The position numbers and the translations under genes were made by a program. The notes beneath the pieces were generated by a model. That model was not told where the DNA came from, ran no database searches, and saw only the letters and a program-made list of their open reading frames with translations. From positions 1 to 26,350 of the forward strand of contig JAGOAF010000017.1 in NCBI GenBank assembly GCA_017984035.1: a DNA stretch of 26,350 bases, read 5' to 3'. This document shows positions 1 to 8,738 of this stretch, piece after piece (position 1 is the first letter of the stretch; every line of letters begins with the position of its first letter). Origin of the DNA: Flavobacterium sp. (GTDB taxonomy: Bacteria; Bacteroidota; Bacteroidia; Flavobacteriales; Flavobacteriaceae).

Positions 1-3
1 TTG

Positions 4-77
4 TGACCGCGGCAGGGTTCGAACCTGCAACCCTCAGAGCCGAAATCTGATATTCTATCCAGTTGAACTACGCAGTC
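4..77 (-). tRNA. tRNA-Arg, anticodon TCG
   Basis: The minus strand folds into a full cloverleaf. The acceptor stem is GACTGCG paired with CGCGGTC, with one T-G wobble at the fourth pair. The anticodon stem TCAGA/TCTGA encloses the loop TTTCGGC, so bases 34-36 are TCG (decodes CGA) with G at 37. The T-arm is GCAGG-TTCGAAC-CCTGC. The D-loop contains GGA, giving the A20 typical of arginine tRNAs, and the discriminator base is A. The 3' end reads ACAA, so CCA is not encoded and must be added by the CCA-adding enzyme. No separate promoter was seen between this gene and yqeY, so it may be transcribed from upstream. Confidence 0.93.
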
Positions 78-127
78 AGGAGTATTTACGGTATTAGCTT
101 CGCAACGTTTGGCTTCGCCTCGGGGCG

Positions 128-151
128 AATTACGATTTACGAATTACGAAA
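128..151. repeat. Short tandem repeat, 7-bp period
   Basis: Three adjacent heptamers, AATTACG, ATTTACG and AATTACG, followed by a partial fourth (AAA) that runs into the yqeY stop codon. This lies between yqeY and the tRNA, next to a small hairpin (TTCGCC / GGCGAA at 114-119 and 124-129, loop TCGG) and two copies of GCTTCGC at 97-103 and 112-118. The hairpin is not followed by a T-run in either direction, so it is not a convincing terminator. Function unknown; heptameric repeats of this kind can be dispersed in genomes, but that cannot be tested here. Confidence 0.5.
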
Positions 152-601
152 TTAAGATAATAATTTTTTAACGATGGTTGAGATGGTTTTACCATCAGCT
201 TTTCCTGCTAATTCAGCCGATGCTAGTCCCATTACTTTGCCCATAGCTGCCATTCCTGAAGCGCCATTATCAGCAATAATTTTAGCTACTACAGCTTCAA
301 CCTCCGATTCTGATAATTGAGCTGGCAAGAATTTTTCAATTACGGCTGCTTGTAATAATTCAGGTTCGGCTAAATCAGGACGACCTTGTTCAGTGTAAAT
401 ATTAGCACTGTCTTTGCGTTGTTTAACCAACCTTTGCAACAGTTTAATCTCTTCTTCAACACTGATTTCTTCTTTGGCACCGCTTTCGGTTTGTGCTAAA
501 AGCAAGGCCGATTTCACAGCTCTCAATGATTCTAAAGCAACGGTATCTTTGGCTCTCATGGCGTTTTTTATTTCGTCCATGATGTGTGTAGCTAAACTCA
601 T
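152..601 (-). CDS. GatB/YqeY domain-containing protein
   Basis: A 149-residue protein with the full length and features of the YqeY family, which resembles the tRNA-binding tail domain of the amidotransferase subunit GatB. Visible hallmarks are an N-terminal helix region (IMDEIKNAMRAKD), the LESLRAVKSALL segment, the KQRKDSANIY motif near residue 62 and the C-terminal MGKVMG and ADGKTIS motifs. The reading frame stays open upstream to 775, but the family starts at MSLATHIMDE, and a promoter at 697-727 lies inside the longer frame, so the ATG at 601 was chosen. Its molecular role is not settled; a link to aminoacyl-tRNA metabolism is inferred from the fold. It is separated from ftsZ by a strong terminator. 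Confidence 0.9.
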   Translation of the reverse strand: MSLATHIMDEIKNAMRAKDTVALESLRAVKSALLLAQTESGAKEEISVEEEIKLLQRLVKQRKDSANIYTEQGRPDLAEPELLQAAVIEKFLPAQLSESEVEAVVAKIIADNGASGMAAMGKVMGLASAELAGKADGKTISTIVKKLLS

Positions 602-696
602 ATTTGTGTTTTTTATGTTTATTTTTATTGCACCAGCTGTTTTTGAAAAGCCTTTTCTGTGGAAAAAGCTAGCGACTATAACTGGTCTGAGGATCG

Positions 697-727
697 CAAA
701 TTTAGAACAATTTACCCGAACTAACAA
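697..727 (-). promoter_or_regulatory. Promoter for yqeY (Bacteroidota type)
   Basis: On the minus strand, TTG (725-727) is followed after 20 bases by TAAATTTG (697-704). This matches the flavobacterial consensus TTG, 17-23 bases, TAnnTTTG exactly. Transcription would begin around 690, giving a leader of about 90 bases before the ATG at 601. It sits downstream of the ftsZ terminator, so yqeY can be expressed separately from the dcw cluster. Confidence 0.7.
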
Positions 728-753
728 AAGATTGATTGCAACGGCAAAAGGAT

Positions 754-789
754 AAAAAAATAACCCGAAAATCAAAGACTTTCGGGTTA
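754..789 (-). terminator. Rho-independent terminator after ftsZ
   Basis: On the minus strand a perfect 10-bp stem (TAACCCGAAA at 780-789, TTTCGGGTTA at 761-770) with a 9-base loop is followed by seven T residues (754-760). It ends the dcw transcript about 27 bases after the ftsZ stop codon. On the plus strand the same stem is followed by a looser T-rich run. Confidence 0.88.
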
Positions 790-815
790 GTTTGTTTTTG
801 GTTAATTCTATATTA

Positions 816-2765
816 TTAATCTACATTATCGTGTAAATAGGAATTATTTGAACGCAACTGCAAATCGTTATTGCTGTCTGTACCCACCGATATTCTCGAG
901 TTTGTAGCATTGGATTGATTCGTAGAAAGTTCAACGCCTAATCTTTTGTAAGCAGGTTCTTTTTCGTACTCGTCAATTTTTGACACGTTATTATGGAACT
1001 TATAATTGAATTCTTTCAACTTTCTTCTTCTTTCGTCGGCACGTGCGCGTAAGGTTTCTTCGATAGTCATTTCCATTGGAGAAATTGATTCGAACTCTGA
1101 AGCATTAATGGTTGATTCGTCCATCTCTTTCATAGTGATGTTCAATTCTTCTGGAACTATTTCAGCTACTTTATCAGCAGTTGTAGTTGCAACAAAATCT
1201 TGCTCTACCTCCATGTATTCTTCTAATGAGTGACGGATTACTCCATTTTCAGTTACTTCAGTCACTGGCACAAATTGAATTGGATCTACTACTTTGATAT
1301 CGTTGATTTCATTGTTAGTCAATTCAAATACTACTTTATTTTCAGCAACCGCTGGCTCTGATTTAAACAATGGCAAATCAAAAGAGAAAGTAGCTTGTTC
1401 TTCTTTTTGAACGGCTTTTGGCTGTGCTGTTTCGATTGCATGAGCCTCTGGCGTTGTAAATGTAAAATCGATATCATTGATTGGCGAAACGATTTCAAAA
1501 GTCACATCTAAATTTTTGATGAATTCAGACATTACGATCAAGTCATTTTCATTGGTTATTGGTTCGTAAGCTGCCACAACCGGCTCAGCTACTTCTGCAA
1601 CCACAGGCGCTTCTTCTTCCAATAATTCAAATACAATTCTTTCTTCTGTAGTCCCCGGAGTTTCAGCATTTAAATCGAATGCAGGAACGGTAGAATTAGA
1701 TAAGTTATGTGTGATTTTTTGCTCATCCTCTAAAGCGTGGATGATTTTTTTAGGCTCAGAATTTACAATTTCGTTTTGTTGCTCCAAGTCAAAACCTGTA
1801 GCAATAACCGTTACAGCAATAGCATCACCAAGAGTTTCGTCTTCACCAACTCCCATGATAATATTCGCATTGAAACCAGCTTCCGATTGGATATGATCAT
1901 TGATTTCACCAATTTCATCCAAAGTGATTTCATTAGTTCCAGAAACGATAAGCAACAATACGTTTTTGGCACCTGTAATTTTATTGTCATTTAATAAAGG
2001 AGAATCTAAAGCAGAAATAATAGCATCTTTCGCTCTAGTTGTACCTTCAGCTATTGCAGAACCCATTATAGCTGTACCACTATTCGACAATACCGTTTTA
2101 GCATCACGTAAATCGATATTTTGAGTGTAGTGGTGTGTGATTACTTCAGCAATACCTCTAGAGGCTGTTGCCAATACTTCGTCCGCTTTTGAGAAACCGG
2201 CTTTGAAACCAAGATTTCCGTATACTTCTCTTAACTTGTTGTTATTAATAACTATTAGCGAATCCACTTGTTTACGTAATTTTTCAATACCAATTAAAGC
2301 TTGATCTTGACGTACTTTACCTTCGAAAACAAAAGGAAGCGTTACAATACCTACAGTAAGAATATCACGTTCTTTAGCCAATTGAGCAATTACAGGCGCA
2401 GCACCAGTTCCTGTACCACCTCCCATTCCGGCAGTGATAAATACCATTTTGGTATTTTGATCTAACATTTTTTCAATGTCAGAAATACTTTCAATAGCAG
2501 ATTGTTGTCCTACATCTGGATTTGCTCCAGCTCCCAATCCCTCTGTTAAGTGAACACCTAACTGAATTTTGTTAGGTACCGCACTATTTTGCAAGGCTTG
2601 TGAATCAGTATTACAAACAATAAAATCTACTCCTTTGATTCCTTGTTTGAACATGTGGTTGATAGCATTGCTTCCGCCGCCTCCAACACCTATTACTTTG
2701 ATTACATTTGATTGGTTCTTTGGTAAATCAAATGAAATACTTCCAAATTCTGAGTTGCTCATCAT
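816..2765 (-). CDS. ftsZ: Cell division protein FtsZ, long C-terminal form
   Basis: Tubulin-like GTPase that polymerises at mid-cell into the Z-ring and recruits the divisome. The GTPase core occupies about residues 20-326: the glycine loop GVGGGGSNA (26-34), the tubulin signature GGGTGTG (115-121) and the T7 catalytic loop N216-I-D218-L-R-D221. At 649 residues it is far longer than E. coli FtsZ (383). The extra part is an acidic, low-complexity linker (about 330-575) followed by a basic, probably helical stretch (about 575-600), a short PAYKRLGVEL motif and a polar tail ending in NSYLHDNVD. The canonical C-terminal FtsA-binding peptide is not obvious; the PAYKRLGVEL segment or the extreme tail may serve. 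Translation may begin at either of two adjacent ATGs (2765 or 2762). Last gene of the dcw cluster, 54 bases after ftsA. Confidence 0.97.
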   Translation of the reverse strand: MMSNSEFGSISFDLPKNQSNVIKVIGVGGGGSNAINHMFKQGIKGVDFIVCNTDSQALQNSAVPNKIQLGVHLTEGLGAGANPDVGQQSAIESISDIEKMLDQNTKMVFITAGMGGGTGTGAAPVIAQLAKERDILTVGIVTLPFVFEGKVRQDQALIGIEKLRKQVDSLIVINNNKLREVYGNLGFKAGFSKADEVLATASRGIAEVITHHYTQNIDLRDAKTVLSNSGTAIMGSAIAEGTTRAKDAIISALDSPLLNDNKITGAKNVLLLIVSGTNEITLDEIGEINDHIQSEAGFNANIIMGVGEDETLGDAIAVTVIATGFDLEQQNEIVNSEPKKIIHALEDEQKITHNLSNSTVPAFDLNAETPGTTEERIVFELLEEEAPVVAEVAEPVVAAYEPITNENDLIVMSEFIKNLDVTFEIVSPINDIDFTFTTPEAHAIETAQPKAVQKEEQATFSFDLPLFKSEPAVAENKVVFELTNNEINDIKVVDPIQFVPVTEVTENGVIRHSLEEYMEVEQDFVATTTADKVAEIVPEELNITMKEMDESTINASEFESISPMEMTIEETLRARADERRRKLKEFNYKFHNNVSKIDEYEKEPAYKRLGVELSTNQSNATNSRISVGTDSNNDLQLRSNNSYLHDNVD

Positions 2766-2806
2766 TTTATTTGGTTTTTGCTATTTATTATTAATTTTAT
2801 ATTGTA

Positions 2807-2821
2807 AAAGGCTAAGCCTTT
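2807..2821. promoter_or_regulatory. Palindrome between ftsA and ftsZ
   Basis: A perfect 7-bp inverted repeat around one central base (AAAGGCT / AGCCTTT) overlaps the ftsA stop codon and is the only structured element in the 54-base ftsA-ftsZ gap. In RNA it could form a 5-bp stem with a 5-base loop followed by only a weak T stretch, so it looks more like a processing or attenuation site, or a protein-binding palindrome, than a terminator. Function is unproven. Confidence 0.35.
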
Positions 2822-4205
2822 ATTCTGCATTGTCTAGGAAATCTTTGATTTTATCTACATACTTATCAAAAAAGGATCTTCTTATTTGTGTTTCTGTTGA
2901 CTTGTCTTTGATTTCTTCTGTACTTGTACTACTTTCATCTGTATCCAGATCCACTGGAACTACCTCATTCATTTCCATTACTGGAGCTTTATACACAGGC
3001 ATTTCTGGAGCTTGTGCTTGATCTATCCTAACAGCACTCTGCGTTTTATTTTCGATGCTATTCATCACCAATCCAACTGCAGTTGCATACAAGGGACTTG
3101 AGATCTCTTCGCTTGAATTGCCTGCTAAATGCTCGTTTGGATATCCAATTCTAGTATCCATTCCTGTGATGTATTCTACCAATTGCTTGATGTGTTGCAA
3201 CTGAGATCCACCACCTGTTAGCACAATTCCTGCGATTAATTTTTTTCTAGGGTCTTCATGACCGTAGGCTTTGATTTCAACAAAAACTTGTTCAATTATT
3301 TCTACTACACGAGCATGAATAATTTTGGACAAATTCTTTAATGATATTTCTTTAGGCTCTCTTCCACGTAAACCAGGAATAGAAACAATTTCATTTTCTT
3401 TATTTTCTCCAGGCCATGCAGAACCGAATTTAACTTTCAATAATTCGGCTTGTTTTTCAATAATAGAACAACCCTCTTTGATATCGTCTGTAATTACATT
3501 TCCTCCAAAAGGAATTACTGCAGTATGACGAATAATCCCGTCTTTAAAAATGGCTAAATCTGTAGTTCCACCACCAATATCAATTAAGGCCACACCCGCT
3601 TCTTTTTCTTCTTGGCTCAAAACCGCATCCGAAGACGCCAATGGTTCCAATGTTAAACCAGACAATTCAATTCCAGAATCATGAATACAACGTCCTACAT
3701 TTCTAATAGAGGAAGCCTGTCCTACCACAACGTGAAAACTAGACTCTAAACGTCCCCCATACATTCCGATTGGTTCTTTTATTTCGGCTTGTCCGTCAAT
3801 TTTAAATTCTTGAGGCAACACGTGAATAATTTCTTCCCCAGGAAGCATTGCTAATTTGTTTACTTGATCAATCAACAATTGAATATCATTCCCTCCAATT
3901 ACTTCTTCAGGATTGCTTCTACTGATATAATCGGTATGTTGAATACTGCGAATATGTTGGCCTGCAATTCCTACAACACAATCTTTTATTTTGTAGCCAG
4001 AATTGTTTTCGGCTTCTTGAACAGCATGCTGAATGGATTGAATTGTTTGCGTAATGTTATTGACAACACCTCTAGCCACACCTAAACTTTTGGATTTTCC
4101 AACACCCAAAATTTCTAGTTTTCCATACTCATTTTTCTTGCCTATCATCGCAACAATTTTTGTTGTTCCAATGTCTAAACCTACTGCTATATTCTCTTTT
4201 TCCAT
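2820..4205 (-). CDS. ftsA: Cell division protein FtsA
   Basis: Actin-fold ATPase that tethers FtsZ filaments to the inner membrane and passes signals to septal wall synthesis. The N-terminal phosphate-1 motif (AVGLDIGTTKIVAMIG, about residues 7-22) and the phosphate-2 motif (LIDIGGGTTDLAIF, about 207-220) are present, as is the adenosine motif region (LTGGGSQL). After the core, a variable acidic/Ser-Thr-rich linker of about 50 residues leads to a C-terminal amphipathic helix (SFFDKYVDKIKDFLDN) that fits the family's membrane-targeting sequence. At 461 residues it is slightly longer than the usual 420, mostly from the linker. Six bases separate it from ftsQ; translation starts at ATG. Confidence 0.97.
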   Translation of the reverse strand: MEKENIAVGLDIGTTKIVAMIGKKNEYGKLEILGVGKSKSLGVARGVVNNITQTIQSIQHAVQEAENNSGYKIKDCVVGIAGQHIRSIQHTDYISRSNPEEVIGGNDIQLLIDQVNKLAMLPGEEIIHVLPQEFKIDGQAEIKEPIGMYGGRLESSFHVVVGQASSIRNVGRCIHDSGIELSGLTLEPLASSDAVLSQEEKEAGVALIDIGGGTTDLAIFKDGIIRHTAVIPFGGNVITDDIKEGCSIIEKQAELLKVKFGSAWPGENKENEIVSIPGLRGREPKEISLKNLSKIIHARVVEIIEQVFVEIKAYGHEDPRKKLIAGIVLTGGGSQLQHIKQLVEYITGMDTRIGYPNEHLAGNSSEEISSPLYATAVGLVMNSIENKTQSAVRIDQAQAPEMPVYKAPVMEMNEVVPVDLDTDESSTSTEEIKDKSTETQIRRSFFDKYVDKIKDFLDNAE

Positions 4206-4211
4206 TACCTC

Positions 4212-4934
4212 TTATTTTGTGCAAATTACTTGTTGGGTGAAACGAAGGTCAATTTTTTTATATTTATACAAAGAACTATCTACAACTGCTTTTTGAAAAA
4301 ACGCTTTATAATTTCGAATTTTTGCATCTACATTTACTGTTCCTCCAAAATCAATTTGATAATCAAAATTTCTATTCAACATTTTTAAGCTACCACTAGG
4401 CATAATTTGAATGGCAATGATGTTTTTTTTCAAAAATTCATCGTCATAAATTTTTCGAAATAATTCAGCTAAAGCTTCGCTATTTTGCTTGCGTATTACT
4501 CCCAAAACGAGGGGGACTCTGGCAGTAAAATTTGCCGACAACGGCATTGTATTTCCCTTGTAATCAATATAAAAAGAACGCTTACCGTCGAAAACTCTTG
4601 CGATAGGAGTCTTCTGTTTTACCACTGCTTTCAACACCCCGTCGATAGTTACAAATACCTCTGATTTTTCAACCATTTGATTCGAACTAACAGCTTTTTC
4701 TAATTTATTCAAATCTAATTTATCTTTTCGGATAGCTGAAGCGTCTGGATTATTTTCTATTAACAATTTATTAACCGTTTCCTGTTTAAGAAAACTTGCA
4801 TTTTCTCCAACAAAAACTACTTTCGTTTTGGTTAATTTTCGTTTTTCATTTCGGTTTGAAGTAAACGAAAACAAGAAAACTACCAGCCCAAACATGAGCA
4901 CTAACCGAATTGTTATCCAATTAAATCGTTTCAT
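4212..4934 (-). CDS. ftsQ: Cell division protein FtsQ
   Basis: Bitopic divisome protein linking cytoplasmic and periplasmic division factors. It has a very short cytoplasmic start, one membrane helix at about residues 7-25 (ITIRLVLMFGLVVFLFSFT), then a periplasmic domain with a divergent POTRA-like part (about 35-105) and the FtsQ beta domain, including the pattern PIARVFDGKRSFYIDYKGNTMPL (about 111-133). It is 240 residues, close to the usual length. Identity rests mainly on this layout and on its place between murC and ftsA, since sequence conservation in the family is weak. Its start overlaps the end of murC by 14 bases, suggesting translational coupling. Confidence 0.9.
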   Translation of the reverse strand: MKRFNWITIRLVLMFGLVVFLFSFTSNRNEKRKLTKTKVVFVGENASFLKQETVNKLLIENNPDASAIRKDKLDLNKLEKAVSSNQMVEKSEVFVTIDGVLKAVVKQKTPIARVFDGKRSFYIDYKGNTMPLSANFTARVPLVLGVIRKQNSEALAELFRKIYDDEFLKKNIIAIQIMPSGSLKMLNRNFDYQIDFGGTVNVDAKIRNYKAFFQKAVVDSSLYKYKKIDLRFTQQVICTK

Positions 4935-6270
4935 ACAAAGCCTTTTTTATTGATGGTACCATTTCTCCTAAATCTCCCGCTCCAATAGTCACAATAATTC
5001 GAGCGTCAGTTGCTAAAATTGTAGCAATTAAATCGTCTTTGGAGACTAACTTTTTATCTTCATTGGTCATTTTATTCATCAACCATTGCGACGTAATTCC
5101 CTCCATTGGCAATTCGCGTGCTGGATAAATATCCAACAACACTACTTCATCAAATTGGGATAAACTTTTTGCAAAATCATCAGCAAAATCTTTCGTTCTA
5201 CTGAACAAATGCGGTTGAAAAATAGCCAACACTTTTTGGTCAGGATACAATTCGCGAACGGCTTGATGCACCGCATTAATTTCTGTTGGATGATGCGCAT
5301 AATCATCGATATAGACCAAATTTGGCGTTTTAATTTGGTAAGAAAAACGTCTTCTAATTCCTTTAAAAGAAGCCAATGCTTTTGCAATCGCTTCAGAGGA
5401 AGTTCCAAACGTTTTGGCCATAGCCAAAGCCATCAACGCATTCATTAAATTATGTCTACCTGGCAATCCAAAAGCGATATCTCGAATCGTTTCTGTTGGC
5501 GTTTGCACGTCAAAAACATAACTACCATTTCCAACTCGTACATTAAACGCTTTGTAGACCGCCTCTTCATTTACAGCACAAGTCACACCTTCAATTGGCA
5601 ATTCATTGGTAATAAACAATAGGCTTTTATCTTCTACTTTATTAGCAAATTCGACAAACGAAGCTTCAATTTCTTCACTTGTTCCATAAATATCTAAATG
5701 GTCGGCGTCCATGGAAGTAACACACGCAATATTAGGATGCAAATGCAAAAACGAACGATCAAATTCATCAGCTTCAACAACCGTAACTGTTTTTCCGGTT
5801 CCAATTAAATTGGAATTGTAATTTTCTACAATCCCGCCAATGAAAGCAGTCACATCAGCGCCACTTTCAAATAAAATATGGCCTAAAATACTGGATGTTG
5901 TCGTTTTGCCATGTGTTCCTGCTACTGCAAAACAAAACGTATCTTTAGTAATAATTCCTAAAACTTCGGCCCGTTTTTTTACTTGGTAATCTCGCTCTAA
6001 GAAAAAGTTCCATTGCGAATGCGTTACCGGAACGGCTGGAGTAATAATTACTAACGTATTTTCAATGTAATACTCCTCCGGAATTAAATCAATTCGGTCT
6101 TCAAAGTGAATAGCGATACCACTTGCAATTAATTCATCGGTCAACATCGAAGGTGTTTTATCGTAACCCGAAACATTTTTTCCGATGGTTTTGAAATAAC
6201 GTGCCAAAGCACTCATTCCAATCCCTCCGATTCCTATAAAAAAGACGTTATGTATTTGATTTAAGTTCAT
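4921..6270 (-). CDS. murC: UDP-N-acetylmuramate--L-alanine ligase MurC
   Basis: Cytoplasmic ATP-dependent ligase adding L-Ala to UDP-MurNAc, the first amino acid of the peptidoglycan stem. The Rossmann-type N-terminus FIGIGGIGMSALARYF, the ATP loop GTHGKTTTSS, the central-domain EADEFDRSFL and the C-terminal YDDYAHHPTEI motif identify MurC rather than the other Mur ligases. The frame extends to a TTG at 6285, but the ATG at 6270 (MNLNQIHNVFF) begins right before the conserved fold and was preferred, giving 449 residues. It sits 37 bases after murG and overlaps ftsQ by 14 bases. Confidence 0.96.
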   Translation of the reverse strand: MNLNQIHNVFFIGIGGIGMSALARYFKTIGKNVSGYDKTPSMLTDELIASGIAIHFEDRIDLIPEEYYIENTLVIITPAVPVTHSQWNFFLERDYQVKKRAEVLGIITKDTFCFAVAGTHGKTTTSSILGHILFESGADVTAFIGGIVENYNSNLIGTGKTVTVVEADEFDRSFLHLHPNIACVTSMDADHLDIYGTSEEIEASFVEFANKVEDKSLLFITNELPIEGVTCAVNEEAVYKAFNVRVGNGSYVFDVQTPTETIRDIAFGLPGRHNLMNALMALAMAKTFGTSSEAIAKALASFKGIRRRFSYQIKTPNLVYIDDYAHHPTEINAVHQAVRELYPDQKVLAIFQPHLFSRTKDFADDFAKSLSQFDEVVLLDIYPARELPMEGITSQWLMNKMTNEDKKLVSKDDLIATILATDARIIVTIGAGDLGEMVPSIKKALYETI

Positions 6271-6307
6271 ATTTTCTTGCAACAAAACACGAATGTGTTC
6301 CGTTTTA

Positions 6308-7396
6308 TTATTTGATTAATTTTTGTATCTCTTCTACAATGGCTTTAGTTGCATTAGGCAAAGCCAATTTTTTAATATGCTGACTTAATTCGAGTTGTTT
6401 GCTTTCATTGGCTATCAAATCCGAAAAAGTCGATTCAAAAGCGGCATCCAACTCACTTTCGCGTATCAAAATAGCGCCATTTTTATCGGCAACTGATTTG
6501 GCATTCTTTGTTTGATGATCTTCGGCTACATTAGGCGACGGAATAAAAATTACCGGTTTCCCTACAATACACAATTCCGAAACCGAAGAAGCACCTGCTC
6601 TCGAAATCACAATGTCTGCAGCCGCATAAACTAAATCCATTCGTTCAATAAACGCCATTACTTGAACGTTTTTTGAATTGTATTTTTGGTACTCTTCAAA
6701 ATATAATTTTCCACATTGCCAAAGCAATTGTACATCCTGCGATGCAAAAAATTTCAATTCTTTTTCAATTAATTGATTGATGCGACGCGCCCCTAAACTT
6801 CCTCCCAAGATTAAAATCGTTTTTTTATTGGGATCCAATTTAAAATGTGCTTGTCCTTCTGCTCGCTTACCATCAATCGCTATTAAGTCTTGCCGAACTG
6901 GATTACCCGTTAAAACAATTTTTTCTTTAGGAAAAAAGCGTTCTAAATTTTCATAGGCTACACAAATTGCATTCGCTTTTTTGCTCAATAATTTATTTGT
7001 GATTCCAGGAAAAGAATTTTGTTCTTGAATGACCGTTGGGATTCCAGCGTTATTTGCCATTTGCAATAAAGGCCCACTAGCAAAACCTCCAGTACCAATA
7101 ACGACATCAGGCTTGAATTGTTTAATTATTTGTCTTGATTTCAACAGGCTACTCACTAACTTAACTGGAAATAAGGCATTGTCCAATGTTAATCGTCTTT
7201 GTAAACCGGCGATCCAAAGTCCTTGTATTGGATAGCCTGCCTGAGGCACTTTTTGCATTTCCATTTTATCCTGTGCACCCACAAAAAGAATGTCGGCATT
7301 GGGAAAACGAGACTTCAATTCATTAGCGATAGCAATTGCTGGATAAATATGACCTCCTGTTCCTCCGCCGCTTAATATGAATTTGTATGTTCTCAT
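6308..7396 (-). CDS. murG: UDP-GlcNAc:lipid I N-acetylglucosaminyltransferase MurG
   Basis: Peripheral membrane GT28-family glycosyltransferase that adds GlcNAc to lipid I to make lipid II. The N-terminal glycine-rich loop [12 protein letters not shown] (residues 9-20), the second loop GTGGFASGP (about 101-109), [12 protein letters not shown] (about 196-207) and the UDP-binding [12 protein letters not shown] segment (about 263-274) are intact. It is 362 residues, the usual length. It is 10 bases downstream of ftsW and upstream of murC, so the flippase/polymerase pair and the lipid II maker are co-transcribed. Confidence 0.97.
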   Translation of the reverse strand: MRTYKFILSGGGTGGHIYPAIAIANELKSRFPNADILFVGAQDKMEMQKVPQAGYPIQGLWIAGLQRRLTLDNALFPVKLVSSLLKSRQIIKQFKPDVVIGTGGFASGPLLQMANNAGIPTVIQEQNSFPGITNKLLSKKANAICVAYENLERFFPKEKIVLTGNPVRQDLIAIDGKRAEGQAHFKLDPNKKTILILGGSLGARRINQLIEKELKFFASQDVQLLWQCGKLYFEEYQKYNSKNVQVMAFIERMDLVYAAADIVISRAGASSVSELCIVGKPVIFIPSPNVAEDHQTKNAKSVADKNGAILIRESELDAAFESTFSDLIANESKQLELSQHIKKLALPNATKAIVEEIQKLIK

Positions 7397-7406
7397 GGTA
7401 AATCTG

Positions 7407-8708
7407 CTATTTGTTTATGATGGCATCCATTGGATTTTTTGAGCTATCTTGAATGGAGTAATTGCCGGTCGCTATAGTTTGTTTGTCTGCCTCTAATTCT
7501 TGGTCTATTAAACGTTGAAGTGCTTCTTCTCGTTTGGCAGCTTCTTTATGTTCAAGTTCAATTTCTTCTTCTTTCTTGGTTACATTAATAATAATTCCAA
7601 GAGCAAAACAAGTCATCCAAATGGAACTTCCTCCACTACTAATCAAAGGCAAGGTTTGTCCCGTTACAGGTAATAATTCGACAGCTACCGCCATATTAAT
7701 TAAAGCCTGAAATATCAATGGAAAACCCAAACTAATGACGACTAATTTTCCAAAAAGCGTATTCGCTTTATGCGCTGCAATTACAAATCGGAACAGTAGT
7801 AATAGATACAATCCTAAGACTCCAAGTCCGCCAACCAATCCATATTCTTCGACAATAATAGCGTAAATAAAATCTGATGAAGATTGAGGTAAAAAGTGTC
7901 TTTGCACACTTTTACCAGGACCAACTCCAGTGAAATTTCCAGAAGCAATCGCGGTTTTTGCCGCATTGATTTGATATTCGTCTTCCCCTTCTTTATCAGT
8001 TCCGTAATTTTCAATTCTACTAATCCAGGTATCTACCCTACTAAAGAATTTGGAATCCGGGAAAGCTTTTGACAACACAACAAAAATCAATAAACCTGCG
8101 ATAGCCATGGCCATGATGTAGCCTATATACTTCAACTGATAACTTCCTACAAAAGCAATCATTACTACCATTACAAACATTAAGGCTGTTGTCGAAAAAT
8201 TGGCAGGTAAAATCAATGCTAGAGTGATAAAAACTGGAATCCATAACTCTACAAATGAAGCTTTGAATGTTACAGGCACCTCTCTAGTTTTAGATAAGTA
8301 ACGTGCTACATAAATGTATAAAATGATCGCCGCTATAGAGGAAGTCTGAAATGATATTCCAATAAACGGCAATTGCAACCATCGACTGGCATTGGCACCG
8401 CCAATATTAGTCCCTTTAAATAGTGTTAGTGCTAAAAGCCCCCAAACAATTGGTAATCCAATTCTTGAAATTACTCTAAAGTAATGGTAAGGCACTTTAT
8501 GCACAAAATAAATAATCATGAATCCCATGCCTAAATGAGCCAAATGCTTCACTAAATAACCTAGGGTATTCCCATCTCCATCTCGACCAAAAGCTAAATT
8601 AGTACTAGCACTAAAAACAGGCATAAAGGAAAACAAAGCCAATAAAGCCAAGAATGACCAAATTACCTTATCTCCTTTTAGATTGCTTAGTAGCTGTTTG
8701 AGTTTCAT
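7407..8708 (-). CDS. ftsW: Septal peptidoglycan polymerase FtsW (SEDS family)
   Basis: Multi-pass SEDS glycosyltransferase that polymerises lipid II at the septum with FtsI. About ten hydrophobic segments are visible between residues 14 and 390. The family signatures are present: the long periplasmic loop ending in [21 protein letters not shown] (about 270-290) and the [13 protein letters not shown] motif near residues 350-362. A charged cytoplasmic tail of about 50 residues ([23 protein letters not shown]) follows the last helix and may form a coiled coil. Position in the dcw cluster points to FtsW rather than RodA. It is 30 bases from murD and 10 from murG. Confidence 0.95.
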   Translation of the reverse strand: MKLKQLLSNLKGDKVIWSFLALLALFSFMPVFSASTNLAFGRDGDGNTLGYLVKHLAHLGMGFMIIYFVHKVPYHYFRVISRIGLPIVWGLLALTLFKGTNIGGANASRWLQLPFIGISFQTSSIAAIILYIYVARYLSKTREVPVTFKASFVELWIPVFITLALILPANFSTTALMFVMVVMIAFVGSYQLKYIGYIMAMAIAGLLIFVVLSKAFPDSKFFSRVDTWISRIENYGTDKEGEDEYQINAAKTAIASGNFTGVGPGKSVQRHFLPQSSSDFIYAIIVEEYGLVGGLGVLGLYLLLLFRFVIAAHKANTLFGKLVVISLGFPLIFQALINMAVAVELLPVTGQTLPLISSGGSSIWMTCFALGIIINVTKKEEEIELEHKEAAKREEALQRLIDQELEADKQTIATGNYSIQDSSKNPMDAIINK

Positions 8709-8738
8709 ATTGCTTAAAGTCTAATTAGTTGCTACGTA

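Noticed and set aside
114..129. TTCGCC / GGCGAA hairpin as terminator of yqeY
   Set aside because: The stem is only 6 bp and neither side has a T-run, so it does not qualify as a rho-independent terminator.
602..775. N-terminal extension of yqeY to 775
   Set aside because: It is not part of the family, contains the promoter and overlaps the terminator hairpin.
2569..3021. Plus-strand open frame of 150 codons
   Set aside because: It lies opposite ftsZ and ftsA, crosses their junction, and has no recognisable domain or start signals; a shadow of the real genes.
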